A stretch of 31,100 nucleotides of DNA from DATFYM01 sp035315065. GTDB lineage: Bacteria; Acidobacteriota; Terriglobia; UBA7540. The translations under genes and the position numbers were made by a program. Below the pieces are notes generated by a model, which was not told the origin of the DNA, ran no database searches, and worked only from the letters and a program-made list of their open reading frames with translations. The DNA lies in contig DATFYM010000247.1 in assembly GCA_035315065.1 (NCBI GenBank), positions 1 to 31,100 on the forward strand. Reading direction: 5' to 3'. How positions within the stretch are numbered: position 1 is the stretch's first letter; every line of letters starts with the position of its first letter. Positions 15,605 to 23,656 of this stretch are shown here, one piece after another.

Positions 15605-17386
15605 TCATGAAAGAGCGATTTCGAGCCGTGCGCCGTGTCCCGGGATAGACTCGATGGCCAAGTCGGCGCCAATTGAACGCACTCGCTCTTTGATCACCCT
15701 CGGTCCCCAGTTCGCAGAGTCGAGTTCAGCCAGAGAACGCCGACCGGAGAACTGAAAGCCTTGGCCGTCATCTTCGATAATCAGCTTGCTCAAGCCCTGC
15801 TCGCAGAGAAAGCGGACCAGTACCTGGCGCGCCCCGCTATGCTTCCTGACGTTGAACAGCGCCTCTTGCACGATGCGAGCGATTTCTCGGCAGACCCGCG
15901 GCGGCAATGGTACCTCCTCCGAGTCGGAAACAAAGCTGGCGGCAATCCCGGTTTCGCAGCGGAACATTGCCACGATCTCGGCCAGAGAACTCAGAAGCTG
16001 TCGGGGATCAAGATCGACCGGCCTCACCTGCTGCATGATCTCGCGCAGGTTGATCGCTTCCAGGTGGAGACGATTCTGGACGCGCGCGAGAGCCTCGGTG
16101 ATACGTGAGGGGTCGGTGAGGACCTTACGACGGAACGCGCTGATCTCCATTTCGGCAGCCATTACCGACTGGATCGCACCGTCGTGAAATTCGCGGGCCA
16201 GCCGAGCTCGCTCCATCGCTTTCGCGCGCGCGCGGAGGCCTCGCAGAAGGTACACGTTGTGGATGGCCGGGGCCACATCGCGGACCAGTTCTTGGAAAAA
16301 CCGCAATTCCGCCTCCGTCCCCGAAAGGGCGCCTGGGTCGAATAACAAAAGACAACCGGACCAGCCGTCTTGGAGCCCAAACGATATACCCATAAGCGAG
16401 TGGGACTGATACCGCGTGAAAAGAGTCTCAGGGAAAGAGCATGTTCCGGGGCGCAGCCGGCCGCCAACATCATCCAACCCTAGAAAGCGAGTTCGTTGAC
16501 CTTGACGCGCCCTCTGCAACCGAATTGCACACCAATTGTGCCCGGGAACAGAAAAAAGGAGTTCCTGCCGTTGGGAGGGCGTGATCTCGCAAAGCTTGAC
16601 GGAGCTCCTTGGGGTCCCTCGGCCACGCTCAGCTTCCCAAAGGAAAGCCCTTTGGGAACAATTCTCCTGCAAGGTGAGCGCCGCATGTTTGGCTGAGAAG
16701 AGTTCAAGGAGTGCCTGAAGGCTTCCTTCCAGGCTCTCTCGTAGCCCGCCTTCGGACCGCACTTCTGCACCGATTTGGCCAGCGGCTAGAAGGTGTCTTC
16801 GAAGCTGTTTCTGGTTTTCAGCCAGGTATCCGAAAACCAAACCCAACACCACCAAACACGTAACCTGACCGCCGAACCTCTCGAGATGAACCGCTTCGAG
16901 AAGCCAGGGCCACGCATGTCGTTGAGCGAAGAGTGTGAACGCCCATACCCCCAGCAGTAGCAGTAGGCTCGCGCTTGCCGTCGCCACGGTCTCCTTTAAG
17001 CCCCAACGGTAGGCCGCGGCCATCAGAACGAAAAGCGACAAGACAAAGAAAGGGGCGCAAACAGAACCGGCAAGCGCGGAAAGCAGCGCCGGCAGGAAAA
17101 TGTCCAGCGCGTGCACGCTCCAGCAAAAGGCAGGGCTGGAGCCTCTGCCGGCTTGGATCGTCAGCAAAAGTACGGCGCTGCAGGCGGCGTAGGCCGCCGA
17201 CACGGCTCGTATGGATTCGAAGTGCGCAGCCAGTGGACCCGGATCAAGATGGATCGTTATAACTAATCCGATCGCGGCGAAGACCCTGGCCGTTGCCAGA
17301 ACAACCTCACCACGCCTGACTTCGTTGGCAACTTGCGACGCCTCAAGCCAAGGCGTCGACACACTCAACCCCGGAATTCCTCCCAT
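15605..17386 (-). CDS. Membrane sensor histidine kinase (HisKA_3 / NarX-DesK type)
   Basis: The N-terminal 190 residues hold about six membrane segments. They are followed by a GAF-like stretch (about 220-385) and a dimerisation/phosphoacceptor domain with His401 in LAREFHDGAIQSV. The ATP-binding domain has an N box at VQEALFNVRKHSGA (Asn512), a G1 box at IEDDGQGF and a final GHGARLEIAL. The His motif is the one that pairs with NarL-type regulators, and such a regulator is encoded directly downstream. The ATG at 17386 is preferred since AGGGGG stands about six to eight bases before it; a TTG at 17410 has no ribosome site. The protein has 593 residues. The signal sensed is unknown. It is the most upstream minus-strand gene of the locus. 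Confidence 0.9.
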   Translation of the reverse strand: MGGIPGLSVSTPWLEASQVANEVRRGEVVLATARVFAAIGLVITIHLDPGPLAAHFESIRAVSAAYAACSAVLLLTIQAGRGSSPAFCWSVHALDIFLPALLSALAGSVCAPFFVLSLFVLMAAAYRWGLKETVATASASLLLLLGVWAFTLFAQRHAWPWLLEAVHLERFGGQVTCLVVLGLVFGYLAENQKQLRRHLLAAGQIGAEVRSEGGLRESLEGSLQALLELFSAKHAALTLQENCSQRAFLWEAERGRGTPRSSVKLCEITPSQRQELLFSVPGHNWCAIRLQRARQGQRTRFLGLDDVGGRLRPGTCSFPETLFTRYQSHSLMGISFGLQDGWSGCLLLFDPGALSGTEAELRFFQELVRDVAPAIHNVYLLRGLRARAKAMERARLAREFHDGAIQSVMAAEMEISAFRRKVLTDPSRITEALARVQNRLHLEAINLREIMQQVRPVDLDPRQLLSSLAEIVAMFRCETGIAASFVSDSEEVPLPPRVCREIARIVQEALFNVRKHSGARQVLVRFLCEQGLSKLIIEDDGQGFQFSGRRSLAELDSANWGPRVIKERVRSIGADLAIESIPGHGARLEIALS

Positions 17387-17457
17387 GAAGAGCCCCCTCT
17401 TCTTCCGCAAAACGCAGGTGCGATTCGCTCGCTTAGCTGCTTCAGTCGCCGCTGATT

Positions 17458-17485
17458 TTTATAGTGCCAGACCCTCCAGCTCAAA
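17458..17485 (-). promoter_or_regulatory. Candidate sigma70-type promoter of the kinase-regulator genes
   Basis: Read on the minus strand, TTTGAG (17485-17480) is followed after 16 bases by TATAAA (17463-17458). That would start transcription about 65 bases before the kinase ATG at 17386. The -10 box is good and the -35 box is weak. No experimental support is implied. Confidence 0.3.
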
Positions 17486-17730
17486 GCGCATGTCAGCGCC
17501 ACCGGTGCGTCCTCTGCGGCGTTCAATGAAACGAGCTTCCAAACGAACGAACCCCCTTGCCGACCTAAGACGCGTATCACTTCGTAATGAAAAACTGAAA
17601 ACTCTACGCTATCCCTATCATGGTCCTGCTCTTGGGTCAAGGCAAATGCACCATAACACTTCAAGTGGCAATATGTTACTGAATAACTACCCACATAGCA
17701 ACAGTCACGTGGATTTCTCACCACGGGGCT

Positions 17731-17992
17731 GGAAGGGCGGGGCGTTAGCCCTGCCGCTTGGGTTTCTGCACTCTTCAGCCCTCTCCCCCGGGAGCTCTGA
17801 AGAAATTGCGAAAGACCTTCAAACGCAGAGACGCAGAGGCACAGAGAAAAATGGGAAACGTCCGTGAGACAAACCACATCTTCATGTTCTTCTCATTCTC
17901 TTCTCTGCGTCTCTGTCCCTCTGCGTTTAGTTTCTTCACACCTTCCCGGAAATGTAGAAACTCCAGGGGCGGGGCTGAAGCCCCGCTCTTCC
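17731..17992. repeat. Nested palindromic element in the divergent gap
   Basis: The outer arms are GGAAGGGCGGGGCGTTAGCC (from 17731) and GGCTGAAGCCCCGCTCTTCC (to 17992). The inner arms are an AAACGCAGAGACGCAGAGGC word (from 17821) and its imperfect complement (about 17911-17932). The outer word is shared with 2168-2418 and 22172-22342; the inner word resembles those at 3763-3790. It occupies the middle of the 805-base gap between the divergent kinase gene and the first PEP-CTERM gene. The rest of that gap holds the candidate kinase promoter and the PEP-CTERM promoter block. Confidence 0.8.
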
Positions 17993-18102
17993 GACAGCGT
18001 CCTAGAGGAACGTCCAGGCATGGTGAGAACTTCGGGTTAACCGAAAGTGTTGGCTGCACGTTTCTGATCGCCGCAGCGGGCGGCTCGCCGGGCTGAAACG
18101 AT

Positions 18103-18149
18103 ATGGTACCAAGGTACCATTGACAACGGTTCCGGATTTCGCCAATAAT
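18103..18149 (+). promoter_or_regulatory. Operator-promoter block of PEP-CTERM gene 1
   Basis: A perfect 18-base palindrome, ATGGTACCAAGGTACCAT (18103-18120), runs straight into a TTGACA box (18120-18125). After 18 bases comes AATAAT (18144-18149), about 40 bases before the ATG at 18192. Matching blocks precede the other two PEP-CTERM genes, at 18922-18966 and 22667-22712. Confidence 0.6.
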
Positions 18150-18191
18150 TCTCCAGAGTTCTTGTCGGTGTTTTCGAGCAGGGGAGTCGTC

Positions 18192-18770
18192 ATGCTCGCG
18201 CAGGCGCGATGTAGCGGGAAGACAGGAACATTGGTCAGGGCGCGTGACCTCTACGTAGTGCTCCTGAGTCTGCTGGCTGCCGGCGCGGTGGCGCTGCCTG
18301 CTTTCGCTCAGACCGAAACCGTTACCGTTCAGTTCAGCATTTCCAGCGCGCCGAACGATGCGTCCGGAGAGTTCGATATTGGAATCCCTTCCGGGACGGC
18401 CAACGTCGGCGATAGCGATCCAATGACAACTGGTCTCATGTCCACCGACTTTTTATATGAAGGCGGTCGCGAGCAGAATGGGAATGCTAATCTGGTCGCG
18501 ACTGGCCCTGCAATCAGCCCTACGGCTGAGGTCTCGTGGTCGAGAGTTTCGAACCCGGCCCCCCCCACCACCCTCGTGCTCCCGTCGATTGGCCAAGAGT
18601 CCGATAGAACTCCGGAACGCGCAACCGTCAGAGTTCCGGACGCCGGGGATCCGGAACCAGACGCCTTCATACCACCGCACCCAGCTCCGGAACCTGCCAG
18701 CGTGGTACTGCTGGCGTGGGGGACCCTCGCTCTCGCGGTCGGCTTGGTCACGAAGAAGATCTTTTCCTAA
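18192..18770 (+). CDS. Secreted PEP-CTERM protein 1
   Basis: The 192-residue precursor has an N-terminal signal peptide with a basic start, the hydrophobic core LYVVLLSLLAAGAVALPA, and probable cleavage after AFAQ. The C-terminus is a PEP-CTERM sorting signal: PEPASVVLLAWGTLALAVGL followed by the basic tail VTKKIFS. In the known system an exosortase removes this tail at the inner membrane. The mature part is low in cysteine, rich in small and polar residues and matches no family I recognise. The start is the ATG at 18192 with GGGGAG five to six bases upstream; an in-frame ATG at 18120 lies inside the TTGACA promoter box. No exosortase gene is in the window. Confidence 0.8.
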   Translation: MLAQARCSGKTGTLVRARDLYVVLLSLLAAGAVALPAFAQTETVTVQFSISSAPNDASGEFDIGIPSGTANVGDSDPMTTGLMSTDFLYEGGREQNGNANLVATGPAISPTAEVSWSRVSNPAPPTTLVLPSIGQESDRTPERATVRVPDAGDPEPDAFIPPHPAPEPASVVLLAWGTLALAVGLVTKKIFS

Positions 18771-18921
18771 CAGGTTCGCTCGGATTAGCTCCTCTTTCAA
18801 GACCCGGACCTCCCGATGGTACCTTCTCTTATGGACCCACCAGGCGCGTAAGCCTACTCCGGTAACCCATGGCGCGCCGTTTTTGATTACTTATATCCTC
18901 TACTATAACACACTTGATACC

Positions 18922-18966
18922 CTGTACTTTGGTCCGATTGACAGGGTTCCTTGGATTCGCTATGCT
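18922..18966 (+). promoter_or_regulatory. Operator-promoter block of PEP-CTERM gene 2
   Basis: The segment CTGTACTTTGGTCCGATTGA (18922-18941) aligns base for base with the blocks of genes 1 and 3. TTGACA lies at 18938-18943 and TATGCT follows at 18961-18966 after 17 bases. The predicted transcription start falls near 18973, which argues for the ATG at 19009 as the translation start. Confidence 0.6.
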
Positions 18967-19008
18967 CTCGCCATGATCCGGAAAGGGTCGGATGAAGCTC
19001 GGCAGGTC

Positions 19009-19923
19009 ATGCGTGGCCGCTGGCTCGTGAGTGTGGTAGCCGCGCTTTTCGTGGTGATGCCGGCCTGCGCCCAAACCACGTTAGTGCTCCAGTATTTCAA
19101 CCCCGCGCCCGGCTATAAGAATGGCAGCACGGGAGCGGCAGCGCCCGGAACCTTCGACGGGGGTTTTGTTGGACCCTATCAGGCCCACGTCAACGGCCAA
19201 AAACAGATAACCGATGTCGTTTGCGACGATTTCGACGCTACCATAGCCAATCAAGACTACTGGGACGTAAGCGTCTACAGCCCCGCCGTCGCCAGCAACA
19301 CCATCGGCTCCGCAACGGACCTCAAGTTCTCTCCCGGAGTCCCCAACCCTTCCACGGGCCAAAAACCCGTATACGACCCCAATATCACTAACCCCGACTT
19401 GGCGCCTGGCGGCGCTGACGGGGTGCCGACAACCGGGATGACCCAAGCACAAGAGTACGACATGATAGGCTGGCTGGTGGCGCAGATATTCGCGGACCCG
19501 ACCAACTCAAAAGGCACCTGGGGTGCCCTCCAAGGTGCGATCTGGTCGATCACAGACCATGGCTATTCGATAAATGCGTGCGGCCCCAAACCTGGAAACG
19601 CTTTGTGCTATACCGAATCATTCGGCGGGGAGACCGCGCAGGGGGAGTTGGCACTCGCTGCCAACGCTGTCTTTGCCCACGGCTTTGTCAGCACCGGCTT
19701 GAGCGTCTACACCCCGCTCAATGGGGTTAGCACTTCGAGCCCCAATAAATGCAAACAAAACGGCGTGATTTGCGAAGATCTTGATAATGTAGTGCCGAAT
19801 GGTCCCGCCCAAGAGATGTGGGTCTTCACTCCGGAACCGAGCGCCGTGCTACTGTTGGCGTGGGGAACCCTCGCTTTGGCGGTCGGATCCCTGGCCAAGA
19901 AGAAGATTTTGTCCTGCTGCTGA
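19009..19923 (+). CDS. Secreted PEP-CTERM protein 2
   Basis: The 304-residue precursor begins MRGRWLVSVVAALFVVMPAC, a compact signal peptide cleaved near CAQ. It ends in a PEP-CTERM signal, PEPSAVLLLAWGTLALAVGS, then LAKKKILSCC. Its middle is paralogous to the protein at 22835-23623: both share VVCDDF or FICDDF, then ITQAQEYDMIGYLVAQIF-like and GAIWxITDG-like blocks. Function beyond secretion is unknown. The ATG at 18973 is an alternative, but it would sit at the predicted transcription start and add residues ahead of the signal peptide. The stop overlaps the beginning of a leftover tail of another PEP-CTERM gene, so this gene now borrows that copy's terminator. Confidence 0.8.
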   Translation: MRGRWLVSVVAALFVVMPACAQTTLVLQYFNPAPGYKNGSTGAAAPGTFDGGFVGPYQAHVNGQKQITDVVCDDFDATIANQDYWDVSVYSPAVASNTIGSATDLKFSPGVPNPSTGQKPVYDPNITNPDLAPGGADGVPTTGMTQAQEYDMIGWLVAQIFADPTNSKGTWGALQGAIWSITDHGYSINACGPKPGNALCYTESFGGETAQGELALAANAVFAHGFVSTGLSVYTPLNGVSTSSPNKCKQNGVICEDLDNVVPNGPAQEMWVFTPEPSAVLLLAWGTLALAVGSLAKKKILSCC

Positions 19924-20041
19924 TGGTAGCGCGCAAGAGTTCTGGTACCAAACCCCGGAACCTGCCGCCAGCATATTGTTAGCAGTGGGGGCTCTCGCTC
20001 TCACTCTCGGATCGCTGGTGAGGAAGAAGTTTCTGGCCTAG
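19919..20041 (+). pseudogene. Remnant C-terminal tail of a deleted PEP-CTERM gene
   Basis: These bases read ADGSAQEFWYQTPEPAASIL and continue to SLVRKKFLA and a stop. That is nearly identical to the last 41 residues of the gene ending at 23623. There is no start codon, signal peptide or promoter in front. The fragment begins within the stop region of PEP-CTERM gene 2, which suggests a deletion or unequal recombination between paralogues. The similarity continues past the stop into a shared terminator. Confidence 0.8.
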
Positions 20042-20073
20042 ACGTTTTTTCACTTTAGTTTGCTCGACCGAAG

Positions 20074-20105
20074 AAAGCCGGACTTCCGAGTCCGGCTTTC
20101 TTTTT
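20074..20105 (+). terminator. Rho-independent terminator, now followed by a group II intron
   Basis: AAAGCCGGACT (20074-20084), loop TCCG, and AGTCCGGCTTT (20089-20099) form a perfect 11-pair stem followed by CTTTTT. The intron begins at the next G. The twin at 23657-23688 differs only in its loop. Confidence 0.9.
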
Positions 20106-21993
20106 GTATGCCGAGCATGTCCGACAGCTCGGGGGTGAAAGTCCCCTTCACAACCTGATGGAGGTGAAGTGATAGCGAAGCGCAAGGGCGCCGCCGCAAG
20201 GTGGGGTCTGAAGGAAGCGCGGAGCAAAGGTACGAGCCGATGTACAAGAACCAGATCAGAGGCATACGGTGCCGGGCGAATCGGCAAATGACGATGAAGC
20301 CCCTATCCATCAAGGGCACTGGTTGTAAATCTGGCGGCTGCGTGCCGAAGGCGGTCGAACTTACCTCGGGAGATCTGCCGTCTGTCCCAGAAACGAGACT
20401 GAGGATCGAGCGATCAATCCTGACCGGGCGGCAGAAGTCAGCAGAGGGCGTAGTAGTCCCGGAAGGTGGGGGACGAAGGCCCGAACGGCCCTGCGCAAGC
20501 AGGTTAAAGGGAGCGGCGAGTAAGCGGCGCGACTCATGAGCGACCAGCGGCAGAAGAACCAGCTAGTGTTGGCCTTCCAGGAGGAGAGTAGGAGTGAAGC
20601 TCCGACGGCCTCTGCGGAAGGGACCGAATCGCTCACGGCGAAGCGCCAGGCAGAAAGCCCGGCCATTGGTGAACCGTTGATGGAAGAAGTCTGCGAGCGG
20701 GAGAACTGCAAGCAGGCAATGGCACGAGTCAAGGCCAATAAGGGGAGTCCGGTCGTGGACGGCATGACCGTCCACGACCTTCCCGGATACCTGAAGCAGC
20801 ACTGGCCAGCGATCCGGGAACAGTTGCTGAGCGGGACGTATAAGCCGCAACCGGTGAAGCGGGTGGAGATCCCGAAGCCGGACGGAGGGGTGCGCAAGCT
20901 GGGCATCCCGACGGTGCTGGATCGGTTCATCCAGCAGGCGGTGATGCAGGTTCTGCAAGGCCGATGGGACCGGACCTTTTCCAATCACAGCTACGGATTT
21001 CGACCCGAGCTGCTCGGCGCATCAGGCGGTGGAGGCGGCGCAACAGTATATCGTCGCAGGATATCCCTGGGTGGTGGACTTGGACCTCGAGAAATTTTTC
21101 GACCGAGTCTGTCGTGACCAACTGATGGCGAGGATCGCCGCACGGGTGAGCGACAAGCGATTGCTGAAGCTGATCCGGGCGTTTCTCACCGCCGGGGTGA
21201 TGGAAGAGGGGCTGGTGAGTCCGGTAGATGAGGGAACGCCGCAAGGCGGCCCTCTATCGCCCTTGCTGAGTAACATCGTGCTCGACGAGTTCGACCGAGA
21301 GTTAGAGCGACGGGGACTCCGATTCGCGCGGTATGCGGACGACAGCAACATCTACGTTCGCAGCCGGCGGGCGGGAGAACGAGTGATGGAAAGCCTTACG
21401 CGCTTCCTCACGACGAAGCTCAGGCTCAAGGTGAACGAACAGAAGAGCGCGGTGGCACGACCATGGGAGCGGAAGTTTCTGGGCTTCAGCTTCACGGCGA
21501 ACCGAGAACCGAAACGGCGGATCGCGCCGAAAGCGGTGCTGCGGTTCAAGGAGCGGGTACGGGAACTGACGAGCCGGACGCGGGGGGTCAGCGTCGAACG
21601 GATGGTCGAAGAACTGGCCCGGTACATGCGGGGCTGGATCGGCTACTTCGGGAAGTGCCAGACGCCTTCCGTGTTGGCCAGCCTTGAGGAGTGGGTCCGG
21701 CGCAGGCTGCGGTCTGCGATCTGGAAGCAGTGGAAGCGGGGGAGGGTGCGTTTTGCTGAGCTGCGGAAGCGGGGAGTGGGCAAGGATCTGGCCGCCCAAA
21801 CGGCCGGCAGCGCTCACGGCCCGTGGCGGCTCGCGAACAGCCCCGCCCTCGCCATCGCGCTGCCCAATGCTTACTTCGCCTCGCTCGGGCTTCCACGATT
21901 GACGGTCACTCGATAGCTCAACCCGCCGAACCGCCGTATACGGACCCGTACGTACGGTGGTGTGACAGGGAAAGCTGGCGACAGCCTACCTAT
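20106..21993 (+). mobile_element. Group II intron (probably bacterial class C) inserted after a terminator
   Basis: The 5' end GTATGCCGAGCATG and the segment GGGGGTGAAAGTCCCC (about 20131-20146) are typical of the start of domain I in bacterial group II introns. Domain V is visible at about 21927-21962 as paired ACCGCCGTA and TACGGTGGT strands around a central loop. Domain VI at about 21966-21991 has a GCTG-GCGA-CAGC hairpin and a candidate branch-point A in CTACCTAT, which puts the 3' end near 21993. The encoded maturase (20536-21916) has no endonuclease domain. Position directly behind a terminator hairpin and T-run is the hallmark target of class C introns. The 3' exon resumes with sequence homologous to the region after the twin terminator at 23657. 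Confidence 0.85.
20536..21916 (+). pseudogene. ltrA: Intron-encoded reverse transcriptase/maturase, frameshifted
   Basis: The reading frame starts at the ATG at 20536 and gives the early reverse-transcriptase blocks (NKGSPVVDGMTV, then YKPQPVKRVEIPKPDGGVRK, GIPTVLDRFIQQA, SNHSYGFRP). It leaves frame at about 21007-21013. There seven bases stand where six would keep GFRPxxSAHQAVEAAQ intact, a net +1 change. The rest continues in another frame from about 21014 to 21916: the catalytic Asp block VVDLDLEKFFDR, GTPQGGPLSPLLSN, YADD at about 21332-21343, KFLGFSF, then the maturase X domain and WRLANSPALAIALPNAYF near the end. No HNH domain follows. It is either inactivated or a sequencing error. If inactive, splicing would need a maturase from another copy. 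Confidence 0.85.
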
Positions 21994-22666
21994 GTCGATT
22001 TCTGCCTTCGCCGGGAAAACCAGCGAGGTACCCGCTGTTTCCACCCGCGCCACGCCAGCCGCTCCTTTAACCTTGCACTCATTGCGATTCCCGGTTCCGA
22101 CAATGACCAGCGGCTCTGCCGCCCTGCTGTGCGGAAAGGCTTACTGCCTTTCCTTCGTGGACACCCTGCCCGCGTTAGCGCGGACCTTACGTCCGCGCCT
22201 TCGAGTGCGGTAGCGCAGCTACCGCCTTGGCGGTCGGGTCCTCGCTCGGTGCGAAAGGCGGCAGCCCTGCTGCCTCACTCCGAGGCGGGCCACGCCGGCA
22301 AATGTACAAGTTCCAGCGGCGGGGTTAAAACCCTGCCCTTCCGTCGGTGGTGAGAAACCCAGGGTAAGGGGAAGAGCCGAAAAACACAAAACAGGGTTGG
22401 CCCTTCACCACCCCGCGTAAGCCCACTCGAGTTCGCTCGGCCGCCGGCTGCTAACAGTACTTAACGTCATAAGTAGGTGCCGAAAACTTTCAAGCATGTC
22501 ATGCTGAGCGCAGCGAAGAATCCCTCTTCAACTCCTCCGAGGGCCGAAAACACAGAGAGATTCTTCGCTGCGCTCAGCATGACATACGAACTGACTTCTG
22601 AGGTCATGTATGACTGGGAAGGATTGCTAATGGCTGGAGCATACCCGGACTGACGGGCAGTCGATA
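21994..22666. repeat. Gap after the intron with three different repeat elements
   Basis: No gene is supported. From left to right: the 3' exon of the intron; a 59-base block (22036-22094) that recurs at 23729-23784 and 25857-25913; and a palindromic element (22172-22342) with GCGGACCTTACGTCCGC and GGGGTTAAAACCCTGCCC words related to 2168-2418. Last comes a perfect 26-base inverted repeat, with left arm 22497-22522 and right arm 22559-22584 reading GTCATGCTGAGCGCAGCG in the left arm. Confidence 0.8.
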
Positions 22667-22712
22667 CTGCACCTTGGTACGATTGACAACGCATCTCAGA
22701 TTCCTCTAGCCT
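22667..22712 (+). promoter_or_regulatory. Operator-promoter block of PEP-CTERM gene 3
   Basis: CTGCACCTTGGTACGATTGA (22667-22686) aligns with the blocks before genes 1 and 2. TTGACA lies at 22683-22688 and a weaker TAGCCT at 22707-22712 after 18 bases. The leader to the ATG at 22835 would be about 115 bases, longer than in the other two. Confidence 0.55.
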
Positions 22713-22834
22713 TGTATTGCACCCGTCGGATAAAGCTGTGCAGGTGTTTCAGGGCGTGTGGCTCGCACCGGCCAAACGCAGCGGCGAAAACCTACCGACA
22801 CAGTCCGGCGACTTCGAGGACGGAGGAAGCTGAA

Positions 22835-23623
22835 ATGACGCGTCGACTTTTTGTATTGCTCCTAGGTGCGGTAGCTGCGCTTTTCCTGGTGATGCCCGCC
22901 TTCGCCCAAGGCACAGCGGTAATCCTGTTTAGCGACGCCAACGGCGACGGCTCGTACGGCGGGTTTGGTGCAGGCATTTATCACGGCACGCTCAACAATG
23001 AATCAGCGGAATTCATTTGCGACGATTTCACGCACGAAATAGGCGGTGGGTACTACTGGCAGGCAAACGTCAACACCCCCGACTCCAACGCTGTCCGGTT
23101 CGGATCAACCGCCACACCATCCACACCACCCTCCAACCCCGACTTGGCGGCGGGCAAGACTTACGGAGGGTACACGATCCCAACTGGTGGGATCACCCAA
23201 GCACAAGAATACGACATGATCGGCTACCTGGTGGCGCAGATATTCTCACACCCCAGCAACGCCAGCGCCAACGCCGTTCTCAACGGCGCGATCTGGGCGA
23301 TCACAGACGGTGCTTGGGACCCCAGCTACAATTACGCTGGTAGCGGCGCGGAGGCTGACGTGGAGGCTGCGGCCACGGCTGTCCTCGGCCTTCCCAGCGT
23401 TACCGGCCATCCACAATTTGACAGCCAAGGTTACACGGTATTCACTCCGACGGATAATCCGACTCAAACTTTCACTACCCCCACTGGCGGTACCCACTAT
23501 GCTGATGGCAGCGCCCAAGAGTTCTGGGCCTACACTCCGGAACCCGCCGCCGTGGTACTGCTGGGATGGGGGGCTCTCGCTCTCACTCTCGGATCGCTGG
23601 TCAGGAAGAAGTTTCTGGCCTAG
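22835..23623 (+). CDS. Secreted PEP-CTERM protein 3
   Basis: The 262-residue precursor has a clear signal peptide (MTRRLFVLLLGAVAALFLVM, cleaved near AFAQ) and ends in PEPAAVVLLGWGALALTLGS followed by LVRKKFLA, a standard PEP-CTERM tripartite tail. The core shares CDDF, ITQAQEYDMIGYLVAQIF and GAIWAITDG blocks with PEP-CTERM protein 2, so the two are paralogues of unknown function. The start at 22835 is set by GGAGGA seven bases upstream; the open frame reaches back to 22712 but that part is leader. The gene ends in a strong terminator. Its 3' portion and terminator are duplicated at 19919-20105. In known systems such proteins are sorted by an exosortase and linked to exopolysaccharide. Confidence 0.88.
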   Translation: MTRRLFVLLLGAVAALFLVMPAFAQGTAVILFSDANGDGSYGGFGAGIYHGTLNNESAEFICDDFTHEIGGGYYWQANVNTPDSNAVRFGSTATPSTPPSNPDLAAGKTYGGYTIPTGGITQAQEYDMIGYLVAQIFSHPSNASANAVLNGAIWAITDGAWDPSYNYAGSGAEADVEAAATAVLGLPSVTGHPQFDSQGYTVFTPTDNPTQTFTTPTGGTHYADGSAQEFWAYTPEPAAVVLLGWGALALTLGSLVRKKFLA

Positions 23624-23656
23624 GCGTTTCTCTCACTTTGGTTTGCTCGACTGATG

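Noticed and set aside
17365..17877. Minus-strand frame of 170 codons and an overlapping plus-strand frame of 218 codons
   Set aside because: Both run through the palindromic element 17731-17992 and show no protein-like composition.
18457..19008. N-terminal extension of PEP-CTERM protein 2 back to 18457
   Set aside because: It would overlap PEP-CTERM gene 1 in another frame, span the promoter block, and bury the signal peptide.
22712..22834. N-terminal extension of PEP-CTERM protein 3
   Set aside because: The signal peptide and a strong GGAGGA site fix the start at 22835; the earlier part is leader.
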